A DNA stretch of 5,209 nucleotides from Chloroflexota bacterium (GCA_009838595.1 VXRI01000332.1:3330-8538); one strand, 5' to 3'; shown: positions 1 through 5,209, numbered from the stretch's first letter. Program-made: numbers and translations. The notes: generated from the sequence alone by a model not told the origin.

Positions 1-78
1 ACCGGGAACACCGATGCAGCTAATTGTCTTTGCGCCGGAGTTATCTGTAACTCGCAGGCGCGAATACTGCTGAATCAT
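1..78 (-). CDS. rplN: 50S ribosomal protein L14, N-terminal part (runs off the window)
   Basis: L14 is a 23S rRNA-binding protein at the subunit interface, contributing to intersubunit bridges with 16S rRNA. Only the first 26 codons are present, starting at an ATG and reading [17 protein letters not shown], then TISCIGVPG, which matches the near-universal bacterial L14 N-terminus. The gene is cut by the window edge, not broken: the frame is open to base 1. Its ATG overlaps the TGA of S17 in an ATGA arrangement, so the two are probably translationally coupled. A GGAGG lies 10 nt upstream, inside the last S17 codons. In Escherichia coli this is the first gene of the separate spc operon. Here there is no room for an intergenic promoter, so it is probably co-transcribed with the S10 cluster. 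Confidence 0.96.
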   Translation of the reverse strand, partial: MIQQYSRLRVTDNSGAKTISCIGVPG

Positions 79-476
79 TGTTGTTGTGCCTCCGACCCAT
101 CGCCGTCGCCGGCGGAATCGTCTTCGTAAGCGACCTTGGCGCTTACCGCGGCGCTCGGTCGCGATTCGGCGATAATGGCGCTCTCGTCCGATGCGGTCAG
201 CTCTTCCGGCTGCACTTCGGCGAGGTCTTCGCGCTGCAGGATGTCAACCACGCGCCAGCGCTTCGTTTTGGACATCGGACGACCTTCGCGGATACGAACC
301 GTGTCGCCGAGCCTGCATTCGTTCTGCGCGTCGTGTGCCATGAAGCGCGTCTCGCGCCTCACCGGCTTGTTGTAGATGCGGTGTGGGCGGCGCCATTCCA
401 CAGCGACTACGACGGTCTTATCCATCTTGTCGCTGACCACCTTGCCGATCCTTATCTTGCGTCGTTCGTAACTCAT
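75..476 (-). CDS. rpsQ: 30S ribosomal protein S17 with an acidic C-terminal extension
   Basis: S17 is a primary 16S rRNA-binding protein of the 30S subunit with an OB-type beta-barrel. Residues 1 to about 82 form the usual domain: [20 protein letters not shown] at the N-terminus, the [18 protein letters not shown] segment (about 32-49), then the [21 protein letters not shown] motif (54-74). The family is usually 80 to 90 residues long, but this protein has 133. Residues 83-133 form an extra tail with 14 Asp/Glu and only two Lys/Arg, ending [15 protein letters not shown], in contrast to the basic core. The ATG overlaps the TGA of L29 (ATGA), with an AGG 6 nt upstream. The core assignment is certain. 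The tail is visible in one uninterrupted frame; its function is unknown, and it is probably disordered and solvent-exposed. Confidence 0.96.
   Translation of the reverse strand: MSYERRKIRIGKVVSDKMDKTVVVAVEWRRPHRIYNKPVRRETRFMAHDAQNECRLGDTVRIREGRPMSKTKRWRVVDILQREDLAEVQPEELTASDESAIIAESRPSAAVSAKVAYEDDSAGDGDGSEAQQQ
89..93 (-). promoter_or_regulatory. Shine-Dalgarno site for L14 inside the S17 tail codons
   Basis: The minus strand reads GGAGG here, followed by 10 nt and the L14 ATG. The site lies in the codons for the Gly-Ser-Glu-Ala stretch at the end of S17, so the extreme C-terminus of S17 also carries the L14 initiation signal. Confidence 0.7.
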
Positions 477-679
477 ACTGCGCCTGCGGCAAGCTCCCTT
501 TCTCGTATCACGGTCTTGATGCGCGCGATGCGCTTTCGCGCTCTATGCACTTCGTTCATGTCCGCCAACTGCATCGTCGCGGCGCGGAACCTCAGGTTCA
601 TAAGCGCCCTATGCGTATCTTCGAGCTCGTCTTCGAGTTCCTCGTCAGACATCGCTCTGATGTCGTCTATCTCCGCCAT
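473..679 (-). CDS. rpmC: 50S ribosomal protein L29
   Basis: L29 is a small two-helix protein near the polypeptide exit tunnel, next to L23, where it contributes to the docking area for nascent-chain factors. The protein is 68 residues with the chosen start. Residues 6-21 ([16 protein letters not shown]) form the acidic first helix. Residues 22-62 carry the family core [16 protein letters not shown] followed by the basic helix [16 protein letters not shown]. An in-frame TTG three codons upstream (686-688) would add Met-Thr-Ile. I prefer the ATG because GGCAGG ends 9 nt before it, whereas that AGG would directly abut the TTG. The gene is separated by 53 nt from L16 and overlaps S17 by 4 nt (ATGA), which suggests coupled translation with S17. 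Confidence 0.95.
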   Translation of the reverse strand: MAEIDDIRAMSDEELEDELEDTHRALMNLRFRAATMQLADMNEVHRARKRIARIKTVIRERELAAGAV

Positions 680-688
680 TATTGTCAA

Positions 689-694
689 CCTGCC
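689..694 (-). promoter_or_regulatory. Shine-Dalgarno site that selects the L29 ATG start
   Basis: The minus strand reads GGCAGG, then 9 nt, then the ATG at 679. The spacing suits the ATG and not the alternative TTG at 688, which directly touches the AGG. The match to the anti-SD is modest. Confidence 0.55.
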
Positions 695-732
695 ATTCGC
701 CGTTATGCTGCTGATAACTGTCGCTGAATTAT

Positions 733-1146
733 TTATATGCTCTGCCGGGTGACGATAGTCGTACCCATCGGCAGCTTGGACGATGCAAGCCGCAGCGCGT
801 GCTTCGCTGTGTCTTCCGGCACGCCCGCAATCTCAAACAGCACTCTGCCCGGCTTGACTACTGCGACCCAGTGATCAACCGCGCCTTTGCCACTGCCCAT
901 GCGGGTCTCTGCTGCGCGTGCCGTAACCGTCTTGTCCGGGAAAATGCGAATCCAGATTTTACCGCCCCTGCGCGCGTATCGTGTCATCGCGCGGCGTGCG
1001 GCTTCAATCTGGCGCGAACTGACCCACGCAGCCTCCGTCGCCTTGATTCCGAACTCGCCGTAATTCATCGTGCTGCCCGATGTGGCGAGCCCTTTGCGCC
1101 GCCCTCTGTGGTGATTACGATACTTGACTCTCTTGGGTTGGAGCAT
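733..1146 (-). CDS. rplP: 50S ribosomal protein L16
   Basis: L16 organises 23S rRNA helices around the A-site tRNA and the peptidyl transferase centre of the 50S subunit. The 137-residue length is normal. Visible family motifs are [10 protein letters not shown] at the start, RGRRKGLA (14-21), [20 protein letters not shown] (44-63), IWIRIFPDK (64-72), [20 protein letters not shown] (82-101) and the C-terminal [11 protein letters not shown]. Arg82 aligns with E. coli Arg81, which is hydroxylated in some proteobacteria; whether it is modified here cannot be seen. The ATG lies 1 nt after the TAA of S3, with AGAGG 6 nt upstream inside the last S3 codons, so translation is probably coupled. It ends with TAA, 53 nt before L29. 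Confidence 0.98.
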   Translation of the reverse strand: MLQPKRVKYRNHHRGRRKGLATSGSTMNYGEFGIKATEAAWVSSRQIEAARRAMTRYARRGGKIWIRIFPDKTVTARAAETRMGSGKGAVDHWVAVVKPGRVLFEIAGVPEDTAKHALRLASSKLPMGTTIVTRQSI

Positions 1147-1147
1147 G

Positions 1148-1969
1148 TTAAACCTCTGCTGTAGGCTCTGCCGGTGGCACAGGCGGTTCTGTCGGAGCGG
1201 CAGGAGATTGTGTCGGCGGAGCTTCTGCTACAGCCGTTTGCGCTGCCCCTTCCGACTCTGCCGATCCAGCCGTGACCGTAACCTCGATAGGTGCGATGGT
1301 TTCCGGCACCGCCGGTTCTTCTGCCGAAACCTGTTTTGGCTCTGGCATTATGTCGCCCTTGTATATCCAAACCTTGATGCCGATGACGCCGAACTCTGTC
1401 GCCGCCTCTGCTATTGCGTAGTCGATGTCCGCGCGTAGGGTGTGCAACGGGACTCGACCTTCCATAGCCTTCTCGCGCCGCGCGATGTCTGCGCCGCCGA
1501 GCCTGCCGGAAATCAGCACCTTGATGCCGAGCGCACCGGCTTGCATCGTGCGCAAGACGGTCTGCCGTATCGCGCGCCTGAACGCGACTCGGCGTTCCAA
1601 CTGCTCAGCGATGTTGCGCCCCACGAGGTAGGCGTCCAACTCGGGCTGCCTAATCTCCTGCACATTAAGGCGCGCGCGCCGCGCCGACCTCTGTTCAAGG
1701 TCTTTGCGCAATTCTTCCACGCGCTGCCCGCCGCGTCCGATGACGATACCGGGACGTGCCGTGTGAATCGTAATCACGACATCGTTGCCGCGCTCGATTT
1801 CCACGCGAGAAATGCCGGCGTCCGGGTAGCGAGACAGTATGACATCTCGCACCTCGACATCCTGCTTGACGAGGCTGCGGTACTCTTCGGGCTTCGACGC
1901 GAACCAGCGAGATTGCCAGTCCTTGCTGATGCCCAGCCTAAACCCTATGGGGTGCGTCTTCTGACCCAA
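1148..1969 (-). CDS. rpsC: 30S ribosomal protein S3 with a Pro/Ala/Glu-rich C-terminal tail, TTG start
   Basis: S3 lies at the mRNA entry channel of the 30S head, where in other bacteria it helps with mRNA helicase activity. With the chosen start the protein is 273 residues and begins (M)[17 protein letters not shown], as the family does. A type II KH domain is visible with the VIGRGG loop at about 76-81. The C-terminal domain carries [20 protein letters not shown] followed by [12 protein letters not shown] (about 154-185), and the [14 protein letters not shown] strand ends at about 207. Residues 213-273 contain no Lys, Arg or His and ten Glu, and end in a proline-rich stretch; E. coli S3 (233 residues) has a much shorter tail. 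The TTG at 1969 is favoured because GGAGG lies 9 nt upstream. An in-frame TTG at 1990 would add seven non-family residues and precedes that Shine-Dalgarno. L22 ends 1 nt before the start. Confidence 0.96.
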   Translation of the reverse strand: MGQKTHPIGFRLGISKDWQSRWFASKPEEYRSLVKQDVEVRDVILSRYPDAGISRVEIERGNDVVITIHTARPGIVIGRGGQRVEELRKDLEQRSARRARLNVQEIRQPELDAYLVGRNIAEQLERRVAFRRAIRQTVLRTMQAGALGIKVLISGRLGGADIARREKAMEGRVPLHTLRADIDYAIAEAATEFGVIGIKVWIYKGDIMPEPKQVSAEEPAVPETIAPIEVTVTAGSAESEGAAQTAVAEAPPTQSPAAPTEPPVPPAEPTAEV

Positions 1970-1970
1970 C

Positions 1971-2309
1971 TTATGAGACCTCCTCGTCAACTACAACGGT
2001 GATGTGGCTGTTGCGCCGTATGATGCGCGTGATGCGTCCACGCGCGCGCGCTCTGAAACGCTTGGCGCGAGGACCTTCGTTCGCGTAAATCTCGATGATG
2101 CGCAAGTCGCTCGCCTGCGCCATCAGCTCGTTTTCCGCATTCGCCGCGGCGGAACTCACCACCTTCGCCACCTGCGCCGCAATCGGCGAAGGCAGGAAAC
2201 GCAGCGCGTTCAGCGCATCTTCCACATGCATGCCCCGTATCATGTCTATGATGGGCTTGACCTTCTTCACGGAATAGCCCGTGTTTGTCGCTACTGCTCG
2301 GACCGGCAT
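1971..2309 (-). CDS. rplV: 50S ribosomal protein L22
   Basis: L22 binds all domains of 23S rRNA, and its long beta-hairpin reaches into the exit tunnel near the macrolide site and the constriction. The protein is 112 residues, typical for the family. Visible features are the N-terminal helix region YSVKKVKPIIDMIRGMHVEDAL (12-33), the AAQVAKVVSSAAANAEN helix (44-60), the hairpin NEGPRAKRFRARARGRITRI (77-96) and the family signature RNSHITVVV (99-107). Frame and start are clear: an in-frame TGA two codons upstream excludes any extension. The ribosome-binding site is weak (only a GAG about 10 nt upstream), unlike the other genes here. A 155-nt spacer separates it from S19, which is unusually long for this gene pair. 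It ends with TAA, 1 nt before the S3 start. Confidence 0.97.
   Translation of the reverse strand: MPVRAVATNTGYSVKKVKPIIDMIRGMHVEDALNALRFLPSPIAAQVAKVVSSAAANAENELMAQASDLRIIEIYANEGPRAKRFRARARGRITRIIRRNSHITVVVDEEVS
1978..1985 (-). promoter_or_regulatory. Strong Shine-Dalgarno site that selects the TTG start of S3
   Basis: The minus strand reads GAGGAGGT, with 9 nt between GGAGG and the TTG at 1969. It lies within the last codons of L22. This is the best-matched ribosome-binding site in the window, which fits a need to compensate for a non-AUG start codon. Confidence 0.8.
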
Positions 2310-2341
2310 TGTTCAGACTCGCTAAATGCTACTCTTTCAGT

Positions 2342-2362
2342 ATTCCCAGATTCGTCGGGAAT
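2342..2362 (-). repeat. Inverted repeat ATTCCC-N9-GGGAAT in the spacer before L22
   Basis: The two 6-nt arms are perfectly complementary with 9 nt between them. Two more inner pairs (GA with TC) are possible if one T is bulged, giving a CGAA tetraloop. It lies 32 nt upstream of the L22 ATG, with no poly-U downstream. The pairing is visible in the sequence; a regulatory role is inference. Confidence 0.45.
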
Positions 2363-2383
2363 TATGTTATCGATAGTTGCGAT

Positions 2384-2420
2384 TGGGCAGGGCGGTTACC
2401 AGATACGCGGTATATGCCCA
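2384..2420 (-). repeat. Inverted repeat TGCCCA-N25-TGGGCA with nested 4-bp hairpin
   Basis: The 6-nt arms are perfect complements. The 25-nt loop contains an inner UACC/GGUA pair set with an 8-nt loop, so a two-level stem-loop can be drawn in the transcript. The stems are short and could be chance; no U-run follows. Confidence 0.35.
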
Positions 2421-2464
2421 CGACACTTGGTACGCGTTACGCTTGATTGCCGAAACTCGGGGTG

Positions 2465-2749
2465 CTACCTAGCCCTAGTCGCGCGTTCGGAGCGAGAGAT
2501 ATGCCCTCGGAATGTGCGCGTTGGCGCGAACTCGCCGAGCTTGTGCCCTACCATGTTCTCCGTGATGAACAGCGGCACATGCCGCCGTCCGTCGTGAACG
2601 GCTATTGTCAGACCGAGCATGTCGGGCATAATCGTAGATGCGCGAGACCATGTGCGGATTACTGTGCGGCTGCGGCTGTTCTGCGCCGCCGTTACCTTCT
2701 TCGCCAGCTTGGGATGCACAAACGGTCCCTTTTTCGTTGACCTAGACAT
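2465..2749 (-). CDS. rpsS: 30S ribosomal protein S19
   Basis: S19 sits in the head of the 30S subunit with S13, contacts the A-site finger region and forms an intersubunit bridge. The protein is 94 residues, a normal length. Motifs are [11 protein letters not shown] at the start, [20 protein letters not shown] (31-50), [20 protein letters not shown] (51-70) and [13 protein letters not shown] (71-83), followed by a short basic tail. The ATG is 9 nt after the L2 stop, with AAGG overlapping that TAA about 8 nt upstream. The gene ends with TAG and is followed by the unusually long spacer before L22, so coupling that is tight elsewhere in this operon is broken here. Confidence 0.98.
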   Translation of the reverse strand: MSRSTKKGPFVHPKLAKKVTAAQNSRSRTVIRTWSRASTIMPDMLGLTIAVHDGRRHVPLFITENMVGHKLGEFAPTRTFRGHISRSERATRAR

Positions 2750-2758
2750 ATCTCAACC

Positions 2759-3592
2759 TTATCTCCGACCTCTGCGCCGTACAATGAACTTGTCGGACGG
2801 CTTCTTCTTCTTGCGTGTGCGGTAACCCAGCGCGGGCTTGCCCCAGGGCGTCTTAGGCCCCGGCATACCGATGGGCGAACGACCTTCGCCGCCGCCATGC
2901 GGATGATCGCGCGGGGACATAACGGAACCGCGTACTTCTGGCCGCCAGCCCATATTGCGCTTGCGACCGGCCTTGCCCAGCTTCACATTCTTGTGGTCGA
3001 GGTTGCTCACCTGACCGACAGTCGCCATGCACTCGCTTAGCACATTGCGCATCTCGCCGGACGGCAGACGCAGCAGTGCGTACTTGCCTTCCTTCGCAAG
3101 CAGCTGAGCCGAGCCGCCGGCGCTTCGCACCATTTGTCCGCCTCTGCCGACTTTCATCTCGATGTTGTGCACCTGCGTCCCGTCGCGAATAACGCGTAAT
3201 GGCAGCGCATTGCCAACGCGCTGTTCCGCGTTCTCGCCGGACTCGATCTTGTCCCCGACGGTCAGGCCATCCGGCGCGAGGATGTAGCGCCAGTCGCCGT
3301 CCGGGTACTTAATCAGTGCTATGCGCGCGGAACGGTTCGGGTCGTACTCGATAGAAGTAACTTCGCCCGGTATGCCGTGCTTGTCGCGCTTGAAATCGAT
3401 GACGCGGTAGCGGCGCTTGTGACCGCCGCCGCGGTGTCGCACCGTGATGCGACCATGGGAATTTCGGCCCGCGTTCTTCTTCATCGGGCGAACAAGCGCC
3501 TTTTTGGGCTTGCGCGTGGTAATGTCGTCCGAGGTTGACAGCACTGCGCCGCGCTGTCCCGGTGTTCGTGGATTTAGTGCTCTTAACGGCAT
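2759..3592 (-). CDS. rplB: 50S ribosomal protein L2
   Basis: L2 is a 23S rRNA-binding protein essential for subunit association and close to the peptidyl transferase centre. The 277-residue length is normal. Family landmarks are the N-terminal [10 protein letters not shown] (6-15), [20 protein letters not shown] (42-61) and [15 protein letters not shown] (62-76) in the RNA-binding OB-like domain, [20 protein letters not shown] (151-170) in the SH3-like domain, and the C-terminal [15 protein letters not shown] segment (228-242). His230 in the DHPHGGGEG motif corresponds to E. coli His229, a residue linked to peptidyl transferase function. The basic end [20 protein letters not shown] is typical. 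The ATG lies 15 nt after the L23 stop, with AAGGCGG about 8 nt upstream. Confidence 0.99.
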   Translation of the reverse strand: MPLRALNPRTPGQRGAVLSTSDDITTRKPKKALVRPMKKNAGRNSHGRITVRHRGGGHKRRYRVIDFKRDKHGIPGEVTSIEYDPNRSARIALIKYPDGDWRYILAPDGLTVGDKIESGENAEQRVGNALPLRVIRDGTQVHNIEMKVGRGGQMVRSAGGSAQLLAKEGKYALLRLPSGEMRNVLSECMATVGQVSNLDHKNVKLGKAGRKRNMGWRPEVRGSVMSPRDHPHGGGEGRSPIGMPGPKTPWGKPALGYRTRKKKKPSDKFIVRRRGRR

Positions 3593-3607
3593 TATGTCCG
3601 CCTTCGC

Positions 3608-3898
3608 CTATACGCCTTCAAATATCGTTATCGTGTCGCCGGGTCGGAGCGTTACGATAGCCTTCTTTATCGCCTTCTTCTGCGATATGCGCGGTCCGTA
3701 GCGCTTCTTCTTGCCCTGCCGGTTCATCGTGTTCACCTTCGTTACGGTTACGCCGAAGGCTTCCTGCACAGCCCACTTTATCTGGTGCTTAGTCGCGGAC
3801 CGCGCAACTTCGAACACATAGCGACCGTCGTCCTGGAGGTCGGTGCTCTTCTCGGTGATTATAGGCTTCCTGAGAATCTCAAAAGGATGCAAGTCCAT
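3608..3898 (-). CDS. rplW: 50S ribosomal protein L23
   Basis: L23 sits at the rim of the polypeptide exit tunnel and is the docking site for trigger factor and the signal recognition particle. The chosen protein has 96 residues, normal for the family: HPFEILRKPIITEKST (4-19), the ATKHQIKWAVQEAFGVTVTK helix-strand (35-54), VNTMNRQGKKKR (55-66), KKAIKKAIVTL (74-84) and the terminal GDTITIFEG. The open frame continues 20 codons upstream to 3958, but that extension overlaps L4 and has no family resemblance. The ATG at 3898 has a GGAGGA 6 nt upstream and overlaps the L4 TAA by one base (TAATG), a clear translational-coupling arrangement. Confidence 0.98.
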   Translation of the reverse strand: MDLHPFEILRKPIITEKSTDLQDDGRYVFEVARSATKHQIKWAVQEAFGVTVTKVNTMNRQGKKKRYGPRISQKKAIKKAIVTLRPGDTITIFEGV

Positions 3899-4569
3899 TA
3901 CGCTTCCTCCTCCGCACCTGCCGCCGCTCGCTTGATACGCACGAGTTCGCCGCCCCACAGACGCTCTGCCTTGCGCACCGCGTCAACGGACATCACGACA
4001 CTCGCCGCGTTCAGCAGGTCAACCGTGTTCAGCAGATCAACGGGCAACGTTCGCGTCTTGGGGATGTTTCGCGCAGCGCGTACAACGGCATCGTTCGTGC
4101 CGTCGCTGACCAGCAGCACGGAAGAGCCGACCTCCAGTGCGTTGAGCGCCTGCGCCAGTTCCTTCGTCTTCGCAGCCGAGATGCTCAGTTCGTCCACCAC
4201 GACCAGGTGCTGCTCGCGAGCCTTGTCGGACAGCACCATCTTAAGCGCCTGTCGCTTGACGCGCTTGGGCGTTCGCTGCCTGTAGCTGCGTGGCGTAGGA
4301 CCAAAGACGACGCCACCGCCACGCCACTGCGGCGAGCGAATTGACCCCTGCCTAGCCCTGCCCGTGTACTTCTGCGGTCGGGGCTTTGCGCCGCCACCGG
4401 CAACCTCAGAGCGGGTTTTCACTTTGGCGGTGCCCTGCCGCTTGTTTGCCAGCTGCCCCACCATGACCTGGTGCACAAGCGCGGCGTTCATCGGTGCGCC
4501 GAACACGTCGTCGAGCACTTCGATGTCGTCCACAACGGCGCCGCTCATATTTCTCACATCTAACTTCAC
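3898..4569 (-). CDS. rplD: 50S ribosomal protein L4, GTG start
   Basis: L4 is an early-assembly 50S protein whose extended loop lines the exit-tunnel constriction opposite L22; in E. coli it also represses its own S10 operon. The protein has 223 residues. Landmarks are MNAALVHQVMVGQLANKRQG (27-46), the tunnel loop TRSEVAGGGAKPRPQK then YTGRARQGSIRSPQWRGGG (52-86), and the C-terminal globular part with VVVDEL (123-128), LLVSDG (152-157) and LLNTVDLLNAASVVMSVDAV (179-198). The loop tip reads KPRPQKYTGRAR where many bacteria have KPWRQKGTGRAR; Lys67 matches E. coli Lys63, known from macrolide-resistance mutants. The GTG at 4569 is preferred over the ATG at 4548 because AGAGGA lies 7 nt upstream and the added MKLDVRN matches the family's first strand. 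It ends in AEEEA, overlapping L23. Confidence 0.96.
   Translation of the reverse strand: MKLDVRNMSGAVVDDIEVLDDVFGAPMNAALVHQVMVGQLANKRQGTAKVKTRSEVAGGGAKPRPQKYTGRARQGSIRSPQWRGGGVVFGPTPRSYRQRTPKRVKRQALKMVLSDKAREQHLVVVDELSISAAKTKELAQALNALEVGSSVLLVSDGTNDAVVRAARNIPKTRTLPVDLLNTVDLLNAASVVMSVDAVRKAERLWGGELVRIKRAAAGAEEEA
3905..3910 (-). promoter_or_regulatory. Shine-Dalgarno site that selects the L23 ATG start
   Basis: The minus strand reads GGAGGA 6 nt before the ATG at 3898, within the codons for the Glu-Glu-Glu-Ala end of L4. This supports the internal ATG over the upstream in-frame start at 3958. Confidence 0.75.
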
Positions 4570-4571
4570 GA

Positions 4572-5204
4572 CTACTTCCTCTTGCCCGCTTTCCTGACGA
4601 CAACAAGCCCGTTGCGCGCGCCCGGTACAGCGCCCCTGACAAGAACTAGGTTGCGATCGGCATCTGCCAGCACAATCTCCAGCCCGCGCGATGTAACCCG
4701 TTCGTCGCCCATGTGTCCAGCCATTCGCAGCCCCTTGATAACGCGACCGGGCGTGCTGCCCGCGCCTACCGAGCCTGGCGCTCGGTGGCGGTCTGACTGA
4801 CCGTGCGTCTTTGGGCCGCCGCGGAAGTTATACCTTCGCACACCGCCAGCGAAGCCGCGTCCCTTGGACTTGCCGGTAACTTCGATAGCCTCGCCCGCCT
4901 CGAATAGGCTGGCGTCCAGCGTTTGCCCGACTTCGACTTCGCTAACATCGTCCACGCCCACTTCGCGCAGGTGGCGGAACAGCTGCTGCCCGCTTCGCTT
5001 CAGATGTCCGGCGCGCGGCTTATTTAGCCGCTTGACCGGCTCGTAGCCGAGCTGCACGCTCTCGTAGCCGTCGTTCTCTATCGTCTTCACTTGTGTTACG
5101 GTGCAGGGGCCAACTTCGATGGCGGTAACGCAATCCGCGCGCCCGTCTTCGTGGAAGACCTGCGTAGTGCCTATTTTCTTGCCAATTAATGCATGAACCG
5201 TCAT
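4572..5204 (-). CDS. rplC: 50S ribosomal protein L3
   Basis: L3 is an early-assembly 23S rRNA-binding protein whose central loop reaches toward the peptidyl transferase centre. The protein has 210 residues, a normal length, and appears complete. Visible motifs are the N-terminal LIGKKIGTTQVF (6-17), GYESVQLGY (46-54), NKPRAGHLK (61-69), EAIEVTGKSKGRGFAGGVRR (105-124) and the central loop FRGGPKTHGQSDRHRAPGSV (127-146) with GSTPGRVIKGLRMAGHMGDE (149-168), then VRGAVPGARNGLVVVRK near the end. The position of the glutamine methylated by PrmB in E. coli L3 (Gln150) is a serine here (Ser150), as is common outside proteobacteria. The ATG is 5 bases from the window edge, so its ribosome-binding site and the expected upstream rpsJ are not visible. 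L4 follows after 2 nt. Confidence 0.98.
   Translation of the reverse strand: MTVHALIGKKIGTTQVFHEDGRADCVTAIEVGPCTVTQVKTIENDGYESVQLGYEPVKRLNKPRAGHLKRSGQQLFRHLREVGVDDVSEVEVGQTLDASLFEAGEAIEVTGKSKGRGFAGGVRRYNFRGGPKTHGQSDRHRAPGSVGAGSTPGRVIKGLRMAGHMGDERVTSRGLEIVLADADRNLVLVRGAVPGARNGLVVVRKAGKRK
4577..4582 (-). promoter_or_regulatory. Shine-Dalgarno site that selects the GTG start of L4
   Basis: The minus strand reads AGAGGA 7 nt before the GTG at 4569, inside the last codons of L3. The alternative ATG at 4548 has only a weak GAG at poor spacing. Confidence 0.65.
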
Positions 5205-5209
5205 TGTCG

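Larger units (their letters stand above)
2310..2464 (-). promoter_or_regulatory. 155-nt S19-L22 spacer with inverted repeats; possible leader or internal regulatory region of L22
   Basis: This is the only substantial non-coding stretch in the window, and it is more AT-rich than its neighbours. On the minus strand it contains TGCCCA/TGGGCA arms (2415-2420 and 2384-2389), enclosing a smaller GGTA/TACC hairpin (2409-2412 with 2397-2400). It also contains ATTCCC/GGGAAT arms (2357-2362 and 2342-2347), extendable by two pairs with one bulge to a CGAA loop. A CATAAT at 2361-2366 resembles a -10 box, but its 17-nt-spaced -35 (TGCCCA) matches consensus in only three positions. Neither hairpin is followed by a U-run, so an intrinsic terminator is unlikely. 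A structured leader, an internal promoter or neutral spacer are all possible. No credible ORF lies in it. Confidence 0.35.

Noticed and set aside
683..688. Perfect TTGACA -35 box on the minus strand before L29
   Set aside because: No -10-like hexamer is found 16-18 nt downstream (CGACAT at best), and the position would put the transcript start inside L29.
685..696. Three-codon ATG mini-ORF (Met-Ala-Gly-stop) just upstream of L29
   Set aside because: It is most likely coincidental. It lacks its own ribosome-binding site and overlaps the L29 Shine-Dalgarno.
78..752. Long plus-strand open frame of 224 codons opposite S17 and L29, with a run of serines
   Set aside because: It is antisense to two well-recognised ribosomal genes. 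The serine run is the complement of the Glu/Asp-rich L29 helix, and no family resemblance is seen.
1970..1990. Seven-residue N-terminal extension of S3 from a TTG at 1990
   Set aside because: The strong Shine-Dalgarno lies downstream of that TTG and at correct spacing for the TTG at 1969, where the family N-terminus begins.
1442..2002. Plus-strand open frame of 186 codons opposite S3
   Set aside because: It is fully antisense to a conserved gene; in GC-rich coding DNA such mirror frames are common. No motif is recognisable.
2342..2420. Spacer hairpins as an intrinsic terminator
   Set aside because: Neither stem is followed by a U-run on either strand, and the operon clearly continues through L22.
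2367..2426. GTG-initiated 19-residue mini-ORF in the S19-L22 spacer on the minus strand
   Set aside because: It has no Shine-Dalgarno and a short length expected by chance. It could be revisited only if conserved in relatives.
3899..3958. Twenty-residue N-terminal extension of L23
   Set aside because: It overlaps L4, does not resemble L23, and the ATG at 3898 has a good ribosome-binding site and TAATG coupling.

Overview
The window is a piece of the conserved bacterial ribosomal-protein superoperon (S10 cluster running into the spc cluster), read entirely from the minus strand. In transcription order, from high to low coordinates, the genes are L3 (rplC), L4 (rplD), L23 (rplW), L2 (rplB), S19 (rpsS), L22 (rplV), S3 (rpsC), L16 (rplP), L29 (rpmC), S17 (rpsQ) and the first 26 codons of L14 (rplN), which runs off the low-coordinate edge. 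rpsJ (S10) would be expected just beyond the high-coordinate edge. Only 5 bases upstream of rplC are visible. I see no plus-strand genes, tRNAs, rRNAs, mobile elements, CRISPR arrays or convincing terminators.

Organism: a bacterium of moderately high GC content. The L3 segment GGPKTHGQSDRHRAPGS, the L4 segment GRARQGSIRSP and the general style of L2 and L16 recall Chloroflexota (Dehalococcoidia or SAR202-like lineages). This is from memory of family sequences and is moderate to weak evidence; no search was run.

Layout: packing is very tight. Stop and start codons overlap as TAATG at L4/L23 and as ATGA at both L29/S17 and S17/L14. Gaps are 1 to 15 nt at L3/L4, L23/L2, L2/S19, L22/S3 and S3/L16. 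The exceptions are a 53-nt gap between L16 and L29 and a 155-nt gap between S19 and L22. The longer gap is AT-richer and contains two inverted repeats; it is the only real non-coding space in the window. Several start codons had to be chosen by Shine-Dalgarno position: S3 starts with TTG, L4 with GTG, and L29 and L23 start at internal ATGs.

How the genes work together: all products are structural parts of the 70S ribosome. L3, L4, L2, L22 and L16 surround the peptidyl transferase centre and exit tunnel. L23 and L29 form the tunnel-exit rim. S3, S19 and S17 belong to the 30S subunit. The unusual points are an acidic C-terminal tail of about 50 residues on S17, a Pro/Ala/Glu-rich C-terminal tail of about 61 residues on S3, a diverged tunnel-loop tip in L4, and the long S19-L22 spacer. 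I did not find a previously undescribed system here; this is mostly an ordinary housekeeping locus with lineage-specific details.
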